DNA of 64,000 bases, taken from positions 32,593 to 96,592 of the forward strand of contig NZ_JACJRF010000020.1 of NCBI RefSeq assembly GCF_014697105.1, read 5' to 3'. This DNA is from Anabaena subtropica FACHB-260. Lineage in GTDB: Bacteria; Cyanobacteriota; Cyanobacteriia; Cyanobacteriales; Nostocaceae. This document shows positions 17,905-26,392 of the stretch, one piece after another (the first letter of the stretch is position 1; the number at the start of each line of letters is the position of its first letter). A program made the translations under genes and the position numbers. The notes under the pieces are model-generated. The model worked only from the letters and a program-made list of their open reading frames with translations. It did no database searches and was not told the DNA's origin.

Positions 17905-18050
17905 CTAGCCTAAAATGAATTTATTAGAAAAACTCCGGCGTGTAATCGTAGTATAGTCAATTTACTAAAATGGTAATCATAAAGGAATAGCATCACATTT
18001 TCAGACAAGCTGACCACTACTGTGGGAAAATCACTTTTAACTCTTAGATT

Positions 18051-18073
18051 ACCTGGTCTTTCAGGTTTTTTTA
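18051..18073 (+). terminator. Small terminator-like hairpin in the intergenic region
   Basis: ACCTG (18051-18055) pairs with CAGGT (18062-18066) and is followed by TTTTTTTATTT. The plus-strand transcript it would end has no protein gene, so it suggests a small RNA or an upstream-initiated leader. Confidence 0.45.
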
Positions 18074-18567
18074 TTTAAATAATGCAAGATGGCAGATATT
18101 CATAAGCTTTATCAACCAAGAAAATAATCTTACTCAGGAAAGAATCTAACTACTATCAATAGTAAAAAAGATACTTCTTGGGAAAGAACAAAAAACCATA
18201 GAAGAAGATATTGTTGTAAGAACCAAAGGGTCATAAAAGACATCATTGATCACAGTGATAGCAGCAAAAATCTTCTTAAATGTAAGATTTTGAGGGACAT
18301 AAATCCTATTTGGAATTTTGCGTCACTTATAAACAAGTGATTTTGACCTTTTGTAGGCTAGTAAAACTCTAAATAAGCGCCTGAATTTTTGTTTTTGTTT
18401 AGCTAGACCTGTAAAGGGATGATAGTTAAGAATTAAGCGTTGTCTTGTTTTCTGGTCATTCCTTCCTACTCACTTGTTTAAATACCTATTCTTCCGTGAA
18501 AATTGCCTGACTCAAAAACGTCAGAAAAAATTTTTCCCGGACTCGAATGCAGATTTACAGACAGACA

Positions 18568-18584
18568 TTGAATTGTAAATTCAA
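18568..18584 (+). promoter_or_regulatory. Palindrome abutting the precursor's Shine-Dalgarno
   Basis: TTGAATT-GTA-AATTCAA is a perfect 7-3-7 palindrome ending one base before the AGGAG at 18585-18589. In DNA it could be an operator; in RNA it would fold as a hairpin next to the ribosome site and could set translation of the abundant precursor peptide. Confidence 0.45.
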
Positions 18585-18598
18585 AGGAGTAAGGAATC

Positions 18599-18964
18599 AT
18601 GCTTGCAGAAAAAACACTGACTCAACAAACAATAGAAATGCGTCTGGTAGACAAAGCAGACAAACTAGAACAACTTCTGTTGTCTGATGAGGAAATAGCA
18701 GCTTTAGAAAAATTACAAATACCAGGATTTCTTGATTCTGCAACCAATCAAAGATGGTTTGCTAATTGTGGTGGTTGTGGTGGCTGTGGAGGATGTAGAC
18801 CTTGTGGTGGTTGCGGGGGATGTAGACCTTGTGTTGGATGTAGACCTTGTGGAGGATGTAGACCTTGTGGAGGATGTAAACCTTGTCATGGATGTAGATT
18901 TGGCGCTAGTGGAACCGTATCAGACGAGATAGAAGAAACTGATGATATGGAATTTGGATACTAA
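18599..18964 (+). CDS. Azol(in)e peptide precursor with 15 Cys-x-x repeats
   Basis: 121 residues in three parts. Residues 1-56 are a charged helical leader ([20 protein letters not shown]). Residues 57-101 are the core: cysteines at 57, 60, 63 and every third position to 99, 15 in all. The pairs between them are GG (seven times), RP (four times), and VG, KP, HG and RF. Residues 102-121 are an acidic follower ([14 protein letters not shown]). There is no Ser or Thr in the core, so only thiazoles or thiazolines are expected. Strong AGGAG at nine bases. The layout resembles the Cys-x-x precursors of the Bacillus heterocycloanthracin type, and the modifying enzymes lie immediately downstream. Metal binding by the unmodified peptide is an alternative. 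Confidence 0.9.
   Translation: MLAEKTLTQQTIEMRLVDKADKLEQLLLSDEEIAALEKLQIPGFLDSATNQRWFANCGGCGGCGGCRPCGGCGGCRPCVGCRPCGGCRPCGGCKPCHGCRFGASGTVSDEIEETDDMEFGY
18765..18900 (+). repeat. Coding minisatellite of the precursor core
   Basis: Imperfect 9- and 18-base units such as TGTGGAGGATGTAGACCT repeat through the core-coding region, keeping TGT at every third codon. The repetition at DNA level makes copy-number change by slippage likely between strains. Confidence 0.8.
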
Positions 18965-19000
18965 CCCAAGTTGCTAGTTATCTAGTTGTGGCTGGTAATG

Positions 19001-19124
19001 GGTAACAGGTAATTATTTTCTCTGCCACTTGTTATACCAATTGGAAAAATGATGACGACAGATGGACAGAGAAAACCCAAATTCACCAAGCGGTTTTCAA
19101 TCCAAAATCGTGTTACCTGTTACC
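19001..19124. repeat. Large inverted repeat between precursor and modification genes
   Basis: GGTAACAGGTAA (19001-19012) is exactly complementary to TTACCTGTTACC (19113-19124), 100 bases apart. It occupies most of the 197-base gap between the precursor and the first enzyme gene. It could slow transcription so that precursor mRNA exceeds enzyme mRNA, or it may be a miniature repeat element. Confidence 0.55.
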
Positions 19125-19161
19125 TTCCATTTAATTCAGTGGAACTGGGGACAATCAAACA

Positions 19162-20295
19162 ATGCTTATGAAATTAAACGATAATAAGCGGCTGCGTCTA
19201 CTAGAACACGTCGTCATTCACGTTATCCCGTCAGATTGCAATGACGAAGAAACTATGATTTTCAATACGACGCGGCGAACATTGACAGTGAAGGGTCAAG
19301 CACTGCATGATGTGGAAAAGATTGTATTCCCTTTACTAGATGGCTCCCAAACAATAGGAGAAATCCGGGCTGTCATTGGGGAAAAATTGACAGATTCTTC
19401 ACTGAATCAATGTTTGGAATTTTTGATTGACAATCGCTTGGTAGAGGAGTTTCTGGAGGATCAGCTTGATTTAGATAGTCATGCTTATTTACTCCCTCAG
19501 CTCAGTCTTTATCATGAGTTAGGCTTTGACCAAAGGGATGCTCAGAAGCATTTAGCTAACGCTAGGATTGCTGTTTTCGGACTTAGAGGTTCAGGGTTGG
19601 TAGCAGCAACAAATCTAGCTACTGCGGGTATCGGTTTTCTCCGTCTGTGCGATGATGCCTACATACTTGCGTCTGATTCCCTGATGATGACAGACTCAGT
19701 ATCTAATAAAATCGGTGCTTTTCGAGGTGTAGAAGCAGCCCGACAGATCGAAGCGATCGCCAAATCTACCCAAACTGAGATTGTCACAGATCCTTTAACT
19801 AACGATGAAACAGTCAATCCTTTGCTTGATGATGTTGACTTGGTAATTGTCGCTACCGATGCAGTATCAGTTAATTTAGCCTACCGCCTGAATAGATTAT
19901 GCCTAAAGATGCAGCGCCCATTGCTACCGGGGGGCGCTGCTGGTGTTGAGGGAACTGTAGGGCCTTTGGTCTTTGCTCAGGACGGCCCTTGCTATCTCTG
20001 CTATCGGATGCGATCTATGGCTTGTGCCAAACTTCCAGAGGCAGAATTAGCAATTGAGCAGTTGCTTAACCGAGAACGGCGTTCTCAACCACGGCTACGA
20101 GAAAATTTACCGATCGCCCAAATGTTGGTTGGTAGTTACTTAGCTCTTGATGCTTTGAAAATGTTGCTTGGACTAGCGATCGCCACTGATGGGAAAATGC
20201 TACATCTAGACTTGCTCGGCACAAAGCTGACTCACAATGTTGTGCTAAAAAAACCAGGTTGTCCCCATTGTTCCCGAAAACAGGAGAGAACATAG
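19162..20295 (+). CDS. Cyclodehydratase partner: ThiF-like protein with N-terminal peptide-recognition domain (C protein)
   Basis: 377 residues. Residues 1-95 look like a PqqD-type RRE domain (RTLTVKGQALHDVEKIVFPLLDG ... IGEIRAVIGEKL ... FLIDNRLVEE), which binds the precursor leader. Residues 130-370 are an E1/ThiF-like fold (ARIAVFGLRGSGLVAATNLATAG). Two zinc-type pairs, C277-x-x-C280 and C367-x-x-C370, match the structural zinc of azole C proteins. The usual catalytic adenylating residues of E1 enzymes are not evident, as expected for this family. ATG 19162 is used; ATG 19168 is equally possible. The stop overlaps the start of the YcaO gene (TAGTG), so the two are translationally coupled. 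Confidence 0.88.
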   Translation: MLMKLNDNKRLRLLEHVVIHVIPSDCNDEETMIFNTTRRTLTVKGQALHDVEKIVFPLLDGSQTIGEIRAVIGEKLTDSSLNQCLEFLIDNRLVEEFLEDQLDLDSHAYLLPQLSLYHELGFDQRDAQKHLANARIAVFGLRGSGLVAATNLATAGIGFLRLCDDAYILASDSLMMTDSVSNKIGAFRGVEAARQIEAIAKSTQTEIVTDPLTNDETVNPLLDDVDLVIVATDAVSVNLAYRLNRLCLKMQRPLLPGGAAGVEGTVGPLVFAQDGPCYLCYRMRSMACAKLPEAELAIEQLLNRERRSQPRLRENLPIAQMLVGSYLALDALKMLLGLAIATDGKMLHLDLLGTKLTHNVVLKKPGCPHCSRKQERT

Positions 20296-21605
20296 TGAAT
20301 GCAGCGATCGCTAGTCCACGCTGGCGCGATTTAGTTAGCCCCCATACGGGAATTATCCGCACCATCAATAGGTTCACCAAGCCTTATACAGAGTTTGAGT
20401 TTCCAGTTTTGTGGCAAGCTGAATTAGCAAATTTCCAGCTTCGCCAACAGCAGGAGGATTTACGCTCTGGCGTAGGCAGGGGTATGACTGATGAGCAAGC
20501 AATTATTGGTGCTGTTGGCGAAGCCGTAGAGAGATACTGCGGTAGTATTGTTGACTATAGGCAGATGATTGTTAGTAACTACGAAGATTTAGGTGAGTGC
20601 GCCGTCCAACCTCCCGCTTTTTTCTCTTTTTCTGACAAACAATACTCTGAACCCAATTTTCCTTATCCAGCTTTTGATCCGACAATCCAGACTTCATGGA
20701 TTTCCGCCCTGGCGCTGGCAAGCAACCAAAAAGTTTTAGTCCCAGCTTGCTTAGTTTATTTAGACTGGGAAAGTGATCAACCAGGAGATTTTATTTTACC
20801 TGCCAGTTCTAATGGTATGGCTAGTGGCCCTTCTCTAGAGTTTGCTGCTTATAGCGGCTTGTGTGAGTTGATTGAGCGCGATGCTTTCATAATTACGTGG
20901 TTAAATCGCTTACCTGCTCCCCGCATCTATTTTGATCACCGACCAGGAATTGAAACCGAATTTGCCCGCCACTACGCCAGATTTGATATTGAGTTAGTTG
21001 CTTTTGATTTGACTACTGATATTCAAGTCCCTGTTGTGATGGCCATGATCATTGACCGTTCAGGGAAAAGTCCGGCTGTAGCCACTGGTCTAGGATGTCA
21101 TCTGGATGGATCTACAGCCCTCCGCAAGGCCATATTTGAAGTTTGTCAATCCCGCTTCGGTGACATCAATCGCATGGCTGGCGGCGCTGGTGCTAATCTC
21201 CATAAATACGATGATGTTAAATATTTGGATGATCATAGTGCTTTCTTCTACACCACAGATCGGTTAGGTGAGTTGGACTTTTTGTTTGCTCATGACCAAT
21301 GTCTCAAAGCCGAAGATTTACCAACTTACACTTCTCAAGTAGAAACAGAAAAGTTGCAATCAGTAATTACCAAGCTGCGTTCAGTCGGTAGCGAATCATA
21401 TTTAGTGGAAATGACTACCCCTGATATTGCATCCCTTGGTTTCCGAGTAGTGCGGACTTTGGCCAGTGAACTAATTCCCATATATTTTGGTTACGGACAA
21501 GAACCATTGGGTACTCGGCGGTTGTTTGAGGTGCCAGAAAGGTTAGGTTATGGGGGACGACGTACAGAAAAAGACTTGAATCCTTGCCCACATCCTATGG
21601 CTTAA
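20295..21605 (+). CDS. YcaO cyclodehydratase (D protein) of azol(in)e peptide pathway
   Basis: Uses ATP to cyclise cysteines of the precursor to thiazolines with the C protein. 436 residues from the GTG at 20295, chosen because AGGAGA precedes it and it overlaps the upstream stop by one base; a longer frame to 20259 has no ribosome site. ATP/Mg motifs of YcaO are visible: GAVGEAVERYCG near residue 75, and SGLCELIERDAFIITWLNRL near 195. The protein ends in NPCPHPMA, the C-terminal PxPxP motif that orders the active site of azoline-forming YcaO enzymes and distinguishes them from most other YcaO types. Confidence 0.93.
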   Translation: MNAAIASPRWRDLVSPHTGIIRTINRFTKPYTEFEFPVLWQAELANFQLRQQQEDLRSGVGRGMTDEQAIIGAVGEAVERYCGSIVDYRQMIVSNYEDLGECAVQPPAFFSFSDKQYSEPNFPYPAFDPTIQTSWISALALASNQKVLVPACLVYLDWESDQPGDFILPASSNGMASGPSLEFAAYSGLCELIERDAFIITWLNRLPAPRIYFDHRPGIETEFARHYARFDIELVAFDLTTDIQVPVVMAMIIDRSGKSPAVATGLGCHLDGSTALRKAIFEVCQSRFGDINRMAGGAGANLHKYDDVKYLDDHSAFFYTTDRLGELDFLFAHDQCLKAEDLPTYTSQVETEKLQSVITKLRSVGSESYLVEMTTPDIASLGFRVVRTLASELIPIYFGYGQEPLGTRRLFEVPERLGYGGRRTEKDLNPCPHPMA

Positions 21606-21623
21606 AACGAGGAAATCGCAACA

Positions 21624-22349
21624 ATGTACCAAGCCAATGAACCTTTGGAGTTAGCTCTTCTATATCATTTAAACTCTCCAGTACCTAAAAGTTATGTCAA
21701 GCGTGTTCCGGCTACTGAACTGCGGTATATGCCGGAGGCTCCTTTTCTAGAACTGCCGAAAGCACCAGGTGATAACCCTTTGACTGAGCTTTTGCGGCGA
21801 CGCTATTCTGTGCGATCGTTTGAGAATAAAGTTATGCCACTTACTTCCTTGGCTCAGTTGCTTGATGCAGGATGTGGAGTTAACGGGTTACGTCAAGTAG
21901 AAGGTCAATTCTATGAAGGTCGTAACTCCCCGTCTGCGGGAGGACTGTATCCGATGGAAATTTTTGTTTCCACACAAGCAGTTGCAGATTTAACGCCCGG
22001 ACTATATCATTATGAACCACGAGGACACGGGCTACATCGGGTCAGTGAAGCAGTTCCCACAGACTTTGTAGAACCTTTATTGCAGCAAGATTATATTGTA
22101 AATGCCAATGTTCTATTTTTCCTCACATCTGTTTTTATGCGATCGATGGGCAAATATGGTGCGCGTGGCTACCGCTTTGCGCTTTTGGAAGCTGGTCATC
22201 AGGCAGAAAATATATGTCTGATGGCTGTGCAGTTGGGACTTGGTAGTCTTTGTCTAGGTGGGTTCTATGACATGGGTATAAATGCTATGTTGGGTATTGA
22301 TGGACAGCGTCATGCTGCGCTTTACTGTGTCGCTGTTGGTAGTTATTAA
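21624..22349 (+). CDS. SagB-type FMN-dependent azoline dehydrogenase (B protein)
   Basis: Oxidises azolines to aromatic azoles. 241 residues of the nitroreductase/SagB family: LLRRRYSVRSFENKVM near residue 57 starts the FMN-binding core, and RNSPSAGGLYPMEIFV, GLYHYEPRGHGLHRV and EAGHQAENICLMAVQLGLGSLCLGGF follow in the family order. It lies 19 bases after the YcaO gene with a GAGGA ribosome site. With the C and D proteins it completes the B-C-D set for thiazole formation, so the final product is probably a thiazole-rich peptide rather than only thiazolines. The gene is followed directly by a heptamer array and a hairpin, the likely end of the operon. Confidence 0.92.
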   Translation: MYQANEPLELALLYHLNSPVPKSYVKRVPATELRYMPEAPFLELPKAPGDNPLTELLRRRYSVRSFENKVMPLTSLAQLLDAGCGVNGLRQVEGQFYEGRNSPSAGGLYPMEIFVSTQAVADLTPGLYHYEPRGHGLHRVSEAVPTDFVEPLLQQDYIVNANVLFFLTSVFMRSMGKYGARGYRFALLEAGHQAENICLMAVQLGLGSLCLGGFYDMGINAMLGIDGQRHAALYCVAVGSY

Positions 22350-22418
22350 TGAGTAATGAGTAATGAGTAATGAGTAAGGAGTAAGGAGTAAGGAGTAAGG
22401 AGTAATGAGTAATGAGTA
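22350..22418. repeat. Heptanucleotide tandem array (STRR)
   Basis: Nine full units of a 7-mer starting at 22351: GAGTAAT three times, GAGTAAG four times, then GAGTAAT twice, plus a partial unit. The block of variant units in the middle shows local unit spreading. Such arrays are characteristic of heterocyst-forming cyanobacteria. Confidence 0.9.
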
Positions 22419-22437
22419 TTTACTTATTACTTTAAGG

Positions 22438-22461
22438 CCGTCGTAGAACGACGGGGTTTTA
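22438..22461 (+). terminator. Terminator-like hairpin after the azol(in)e peptide operon
   Basis: CCGTCGT (22438-22444) pairs with ACGACGG (22448-22454), followed by GGTTTTAG. The T-run is short, so efficiency is uncertain. Confidence 0.5.
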
Positions 22462-22561
22462 GACCTAATTTTTTGATAACAATTGATAGGATTAAGTTAA
22501 GATAAGTTTTTAGCTAATCAATCATCAGTACTAAATTGCTCACTGATGAAAGCGAAGAGTT

Positions 22562-23203
22562 ATGCTATTAACTGAACATCGCGCTGATCGAGTGGTTCTA
22601 TACAATATCAGTTGGCAACAATTTGAAAACTTATTGGTAGACTTAGGTGAAAGTCGGGCAGCCAGGATAGCTTATGATGATGGTACGTTAGAAATCGTGA
22701 CACCATTACCAGAACACGAATATTACAAAGAAATAATTGGTGACATCATCAAAGATACGGCTGAAGTTTTAGAGCTAGATTTTGAATGTTATGGCTTAAC
22801 TACATGGAGACGAGAACTAAAAAAGGCTGGGATAGAATCTGATAATTGTTTTTACTTCCAAAACGAAGCTTTAGTTCGAGGTAAGCTCAAGTTTGATTTA
22901 AATCAAGACCCACCACCTGATTTAGCTTTAGAAATTGATCTCACCAGTAAATCTTTAGATCGCTTTCCCATCTATGGGCGGTTAGGTGTACCTGAAATTT
23001 GGTCTTATGACACTGGAGAAATCAAGATTTATCAGTTGCAAGGTGAAGAATATATCGAAAGCGAAACAAGTTTAGTGTTTCCTCTTCTGAACATTCAAGA
23101 AATTCCCTCATTAATTGAAAGATATCGTATGGCAGGAAGACTGGTTTTCCGGCAAGTAATCAGGGAATGGGTAAAGGGACAGATGGGTGAAAAAGACACC
23201 TAA
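22562..23203 (+). CDS. Uma2 family (PD-(D/E)XK-like) protein
   Basis: 213 residues of the Uma2/DUF820 family, a nuclease-like fold that is greatly expanded in cyanobacteria and of uncertain role. Recognisable parts are YDDGTLEIVTPLPEHEYYKEII near residue 40, PPPDLALEIDLTSKS near 120 (the E-x-D of the putative active site), and LGVPEIWSYDTGEIKIYQL near 145. It stands alone, downstream of the peptide operon, and nothing links it to that operon. Confidence 0.88.
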   Translation: MLLTEHRADRVVLYNISWQQFENLLVDLGESRAARIAYDDGTLEIVTPLPEHEYYKEIIGDIIKDTAEVLELDFECYGLTTWRRELKKAGIESDNCFYFQNEALVRGKLKFDLNQDPPPDLALEIDLTSKSLDRFPIYGRLGVPEIWSYDTGEIKIYQLQGEEYIESETSLVFPLLNIQEIPSLIERYRMAGRLVFRQVIREWVKGQMGEKDT

Positions 23204-23214
23204 TCTCTTGGTCA

Positions 23215-23376
23215 ACAAGAGGCAGGGGGCAGGGGGAAGGGAGCAGGGGGAAACCCCATCCATGTAGCTTGCTTCCCCGTAGGGGTATGGAGGGGTATGA
23301 GACCCAATGGCAGGGGGAATTCCAGAATCTTTCTCCTAGCAAGAACTGCTCCCCGCTCCCCTGCCTCTTCGGTCAA
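23215..23376. repeat. G-rich repeat cluster with palindromic element
   Basis: The stretch 23221-23249 has four G-runs (GGGGG, GGGGG, GGG, GGGGG) close together, a possible G-quadruplex. It is followed at 23265-23286 by a palindromic core related to the one inside the HD-protein gene. A C-rich complement (CTCCCCGCTCCCCTGCCTC) near 23349-23368 can pair with the G-rich part. The same G-rich motif recurs inside the copper ATPase gene. Confidence 0.65.
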
Positions 23377-23446
23377 AAGTCAAAAGAATCAGAGACGATG
23401 AGAGCGATCGCTCGTTACACTAATAACTTAAAAGTGTACATCGTCT

Positions 23447-26212
23447 ATGAAACTACGTTTATATATGCTGATAGGTTTTGTCCTCAGCCTTTTGTTTAGT
23501 ATTTTGCCTATTGCGGGTAATTTTACTTATGCAGCAACACCTACACCAGATGTTGCACCTGTATCTGGTCTATCCTTTACCCAAGGAGTACAAAAAACTC
23601 GATTAAATAACGGTTTAACTGTCCTCACTAAGGAAGTGCATACTGCGCCAGTGGTGAGTGTACAGGTTTGGTATAAAGTTGGTTCACGCAATGAGCAGAA
23701 GGGAGAAAGTGGTATTTCTCACCAGCTTGAGCATTTGATGTTCAAGGGTACTACTGACCGTCCAGTACAGTTTGGACGTTTATTTAGTGCTTTGGGTAGT
23801 CAATTTAATGCTTTCACCAGCTACGACGAAACGGCTTATTTTGGCACAGTGCAGAGAGATAAACTCAAAGCACTGCTAATCCTAGAAGCAGACCGCATGG
23901 AAAATGCTTTAATTGGTGCAGAAGAATTAATTAGTGAAAAACGGGTAGTAATTTCTGAGTTACAAGGGTATGAAAACTCACCTAATTATCGGTTAAGTCG
24001 GGCAGTGATGCAGGCTGCTTTCCCCAACCGCGCCTATGGTTTACCTGTCGGTGGAACTAAAGCCGATGTTGAACAATTTACTCTGGAGCAGGTAAGGAAC
24101 TATTACCAAACTTATTACAGTCCAGATAATGCCACTTTGGTTATTACCGGAGACTTTGACACAATACCTACACTCAAGACTGTCAAAGAAGTGTTTGGAA
24201 AATTACCACGGCGAGGACAGGCGAAGGAAGGCGATAAAAAAACTCTTGTTGCTGCATCTTCTACAAAAGCGCCAATTGTCCTCAAGCAGCCAGGAAGTGC
24301 AGCATTATTGCAAGCTGTGTATCCCTTACCAGATGTCAAACATCCTGATGTACCGACAATTGATGTGATGGATGCTATCCTCACTGGTGGGCGGAGTTCT
24401 AGACTTTATCAGGCTTTGGTAGAGTCTGGGCTTGTCAGTTCTGTTAGTGGTAGTGCAGTGGAACTGATCGAGCCTGGCTGGTATGAGATTAGTGCAACTG
24501 CGGCTCAAGGACAAGAGTTAGTAAAAATTAACCAAGTATTGCAAGCATCTTTACAGGAACTACAACAGCAACCGGTTTCCACCGCAGAGTTGAATCGGGC
24601 GAAAACACAATTACAAGCCTCGTTTATTTTGGGGAATCAGGACATTACCAGCCAAGCCAGTCAATTAGGATATAGCCAAACAATAGCGGGTGATTATCAC
24701 TACATTGAACAATATTTGAGTGCGATCGCCAAGGTGACACCAAATGATATCCAACGAGTAGCGAAAACCTACCTCAACCCGACAAAACAAACTATCGGTT
24801 ATTTTGAACCAACCCAATTAGATAGTGAACCCGCAATTTCTGATGCTTCCGGTCGCACTGTAGAAAAATTCGACCCTGGTCAGCCAGTAGACCCCGCAGA
24901 ATTAGCTAAATATTTGCCTGCGGCTACATCAACTACAGATACTAGTAAACAATCTTTACCTCAGCAATTTTCTCTGACAAATGGTTTGCGCCTACTATTA
25001 TTACCTGATCATAGTGTTCCCACTGTTAACTTGAGTGGACAAGTGAACGCAGGGAATGAGTTTGATGGTAATAAAAAAGCTGGACTGGCAAATCTCACTG
25101 CTAGTAATTTATTGAATGGGACACGGACGAAAAATGCTTTGGCTTTGGCAGAAGTTTTAGAAGACCGGGGAGCCAGTTTAAATTTTACTGCTGGTCGTGA
25201 AGGCGTGAATATTAGCGGTCAAGGCTTATCCGCAAATCTGCCGATATTAGTGCAGACTTTGGCAGATGTGTTACAGAATGCTTCCTTTCCCCCAGAACAG
25301 TTAGAACTCAGTCGCCAAAGGGCATTGATTAACCTCAAAGCCCAGTTAGATGACCCTGGAAGCTTGGGAAGAAGGGTATTTCAGCAAGCAATTTACCCAG
25401 AAAATCATCCCTTTTACAGCTTCCCCACAGAAGCAAGTTTAAAAAGTATTACCCGTGATGATGTTGTTCGTTTCTACCGTCAATATTATCGACCAGATAC
25501 GACAACGATCGCTCTTGTGGGAGATTTTGAACCAGAAAAGGTCAAGCAGTTACTCACTCAAGCTTTTCGCAAATGGCAAGCGATTGATCAACCGCCAACG
25601 CTAAAGGTATCGAATGTGTCATCGCCGACAAATTTAACTAGGATTAACAAGGTAATTCCAGGTAAAGCTGAAGCCGTGACATATATTGGTTACAGTGGTA
25701 TTTCTCGTAAAGACCCGCGTTATTATGCCGCATTAATACTGAATCAAATATTGGGCGGCGATACCTTATCTAGCCGCTTAGGTACAGAGATACGCGATCG
25801 CCTGGGTTTGACTTATGGTATTTATAGTGGGTTTGCGGCTGGCGTAAATCCTGGCCCCTTCTTGATTCAAATGCAGACAGCCCCAACAGATGCAGATCAA
25901 GCGATCGCTAGTACAATAGCTTTACTCAAGCAATTACGCGGTAAAGGTGTAACTGAGGCAGAGTTCAATACAGCCAAACGCTCAATTACCAATAGTTACC
26001 CTGTAGAGTTAGCTAATCCCAGTGATGTCTCCAGCATTATTTTAGATAACGCTGTTTATGGCTTATCAGTAGGAGAACTCCAAGAGTTTCCCCAACGTAT
26101 CCAAGCTGTGACTATGGCTGATGTGCAGCAAGCAATTCAAGATTTGATTAAGCCTGAGAATTTGATAGTTGTAACGGCTGGGCCGATATCAATTCAAAAT
26201 TCAAAACTATAG
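23447..26212 (+). CDS. M16 family zinc metalloprotease, two-domain, exported
   Basis: 921 residues with a signal peptide (MKLRLYMLIGFVLSLLFSIL, cleavage near AYA/ATP), so periplasmic or outer-membrane facing. It contains two M16 (pitrilysin/processing-peptidase) halves. The first has the inverted zinc motif His92-Gln-Leu-Glu95-His96 and the downstream EE-LISEKRVVISEL glutamate. The second half (residues about 500-915) keeps the fold, with an Arg/Tyr-containing substrate region (DRLGLTYGIYSGFA), but has no HxxEH, as usual for the inactive half. Its natural substrate is unknown. A strong terminator follows at 26313. Confidence 0.94.
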   Translation: MKLRLYMLIGFVLSLLFSILPIAGNFTYAATPTPDVAPVSGLSFTQGVQKTRLNNGLTVLTKEVHTAPVVSVQVWYKVGSRNEQKGESGISHQLEHLMFKGTTDRPVQFGRLFSALGSQFNAFTSYDETAYFGTVQRDKLKALLILEADRMENALIGAEELISEKRVVISELQGYENSPNYRLSRAVMQAAFPNRAYGLPVGGTKADVEQFTLEQVRNYYQTYYSPDNATLVITGDFDTIPTLKTVKEVFGKLPRRGQAKEGDKKTLVAASSTKAPIVLKQPGSAALLQAVYPLPDVKHPDVPTIDVMDAILTGGRSSRLYQALVESGLVSSVSGSAVELIEPGWYEISATAAQGQELVKINQVLQASLQELQQQPVSTAELNRAKTQLQASFILGNQDITSQASQLGYSQTIAGDYHYIEQYLSAIAKVTPNDIQRVAKTYLNPTKQTIGYFEPTQLDSEPAISDASGRTVEKFDPGQPVDPAELAKYLPAATSTTDTSKQSLPQQFSLTNGLRLLLLPDHSVPTVNLSGQVNAGNEFDGNKKAGLANLTASNLLNGTRTKNALALAEVLEDRGASLNFTAGREGVNISGQGLSANLPILVQTLADVLQNASFPPEQLELSRQRALINLKAQLDDPGSLGRRVFQQAIYPENHPFYSFPTEASLKSITRDDVVRFYRQYYRPDTTTIALVGDFEPEKVKQLLTQAFRKWQAIDQPPTLKVSNVSSPTNLTRINKVIPGKAEAVTYIGYSGISRKDPRYYAALILNQILGGDTLSSRLGTEIRDRLGLTYGIYSGFAAGVNPGPFLIQMQTAPTDADQAIASTIALLKQLRGKGVTEAEFNTAKRSITNSYPVELANPSDVSSIILDNAVYGLSVGELQEFPQRIQAVTMADVQQAIQDLIKPENLIVVTAGPISIQNSKL

Positions 26213-26312
26213 CGGTTTGCAGTTGAGTCAAATATTAGACCTAACCTCCAGCCCCTTCCCTTGTAGGGAAGGGGAGTAAGTCTCTCTCCTTGTAGGAAAG
26301 ATGTCAGTTTCA

Positions 26313-26352
26313 GCTAAAAAGTCCTATATGAACGGACTTTTTAGCTTTTTTT
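26313..26352 (+). terminator. Strong rho-independent terminator
   Basis: GCTAAAAAGTCC (26313-26324) and GGACTTTTTAGC (26334-26345) form a perfect 12-bp stem with a 9-base loop, followed by seven T. It ends the M16 protease transcript and insulates the metal-regulated promoter that follows. Confidence 0.9.
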
Positions 26353-26392
26353 GGTACAGGATGTGAGCAGGGAAAAATTTCTGCGATACCTC

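Larger units (their letters stand above)
17665..18598. other. 935-bp intergenic region between ABC exporter and precursor peptide gene
   Basis: Long for this genome and AT-rich, with no credible protein gene. It contains a 6-3-6 palindrome at 17890-17904 and a short hairpin with T-run at 18051-18073. A weak hairpin (CTGAC ... GTCAG) lies near 18510-18527, and a 7-3-7 palindrome at 18568-18584 touches the precursor's ribosome site. Two very short frames (13 codons at about 17914 and 12 codons at about 18088) are too short to call. The promoters of both divergent units must lie here. Confidence 0.6.

Noticed and set aside
18732..18932. Second open frame over the precursor core, rich in Val and Asp
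   Set aside because: It is the shifted reading of the Cys-repeat DNA; periodic DNA keeps other frames open. No ribosome site.
22350..22418. Considered as a CRISPR array
   Set aside because: The unit is only seven bases, with no spacers; it is a tandem heptamer array.
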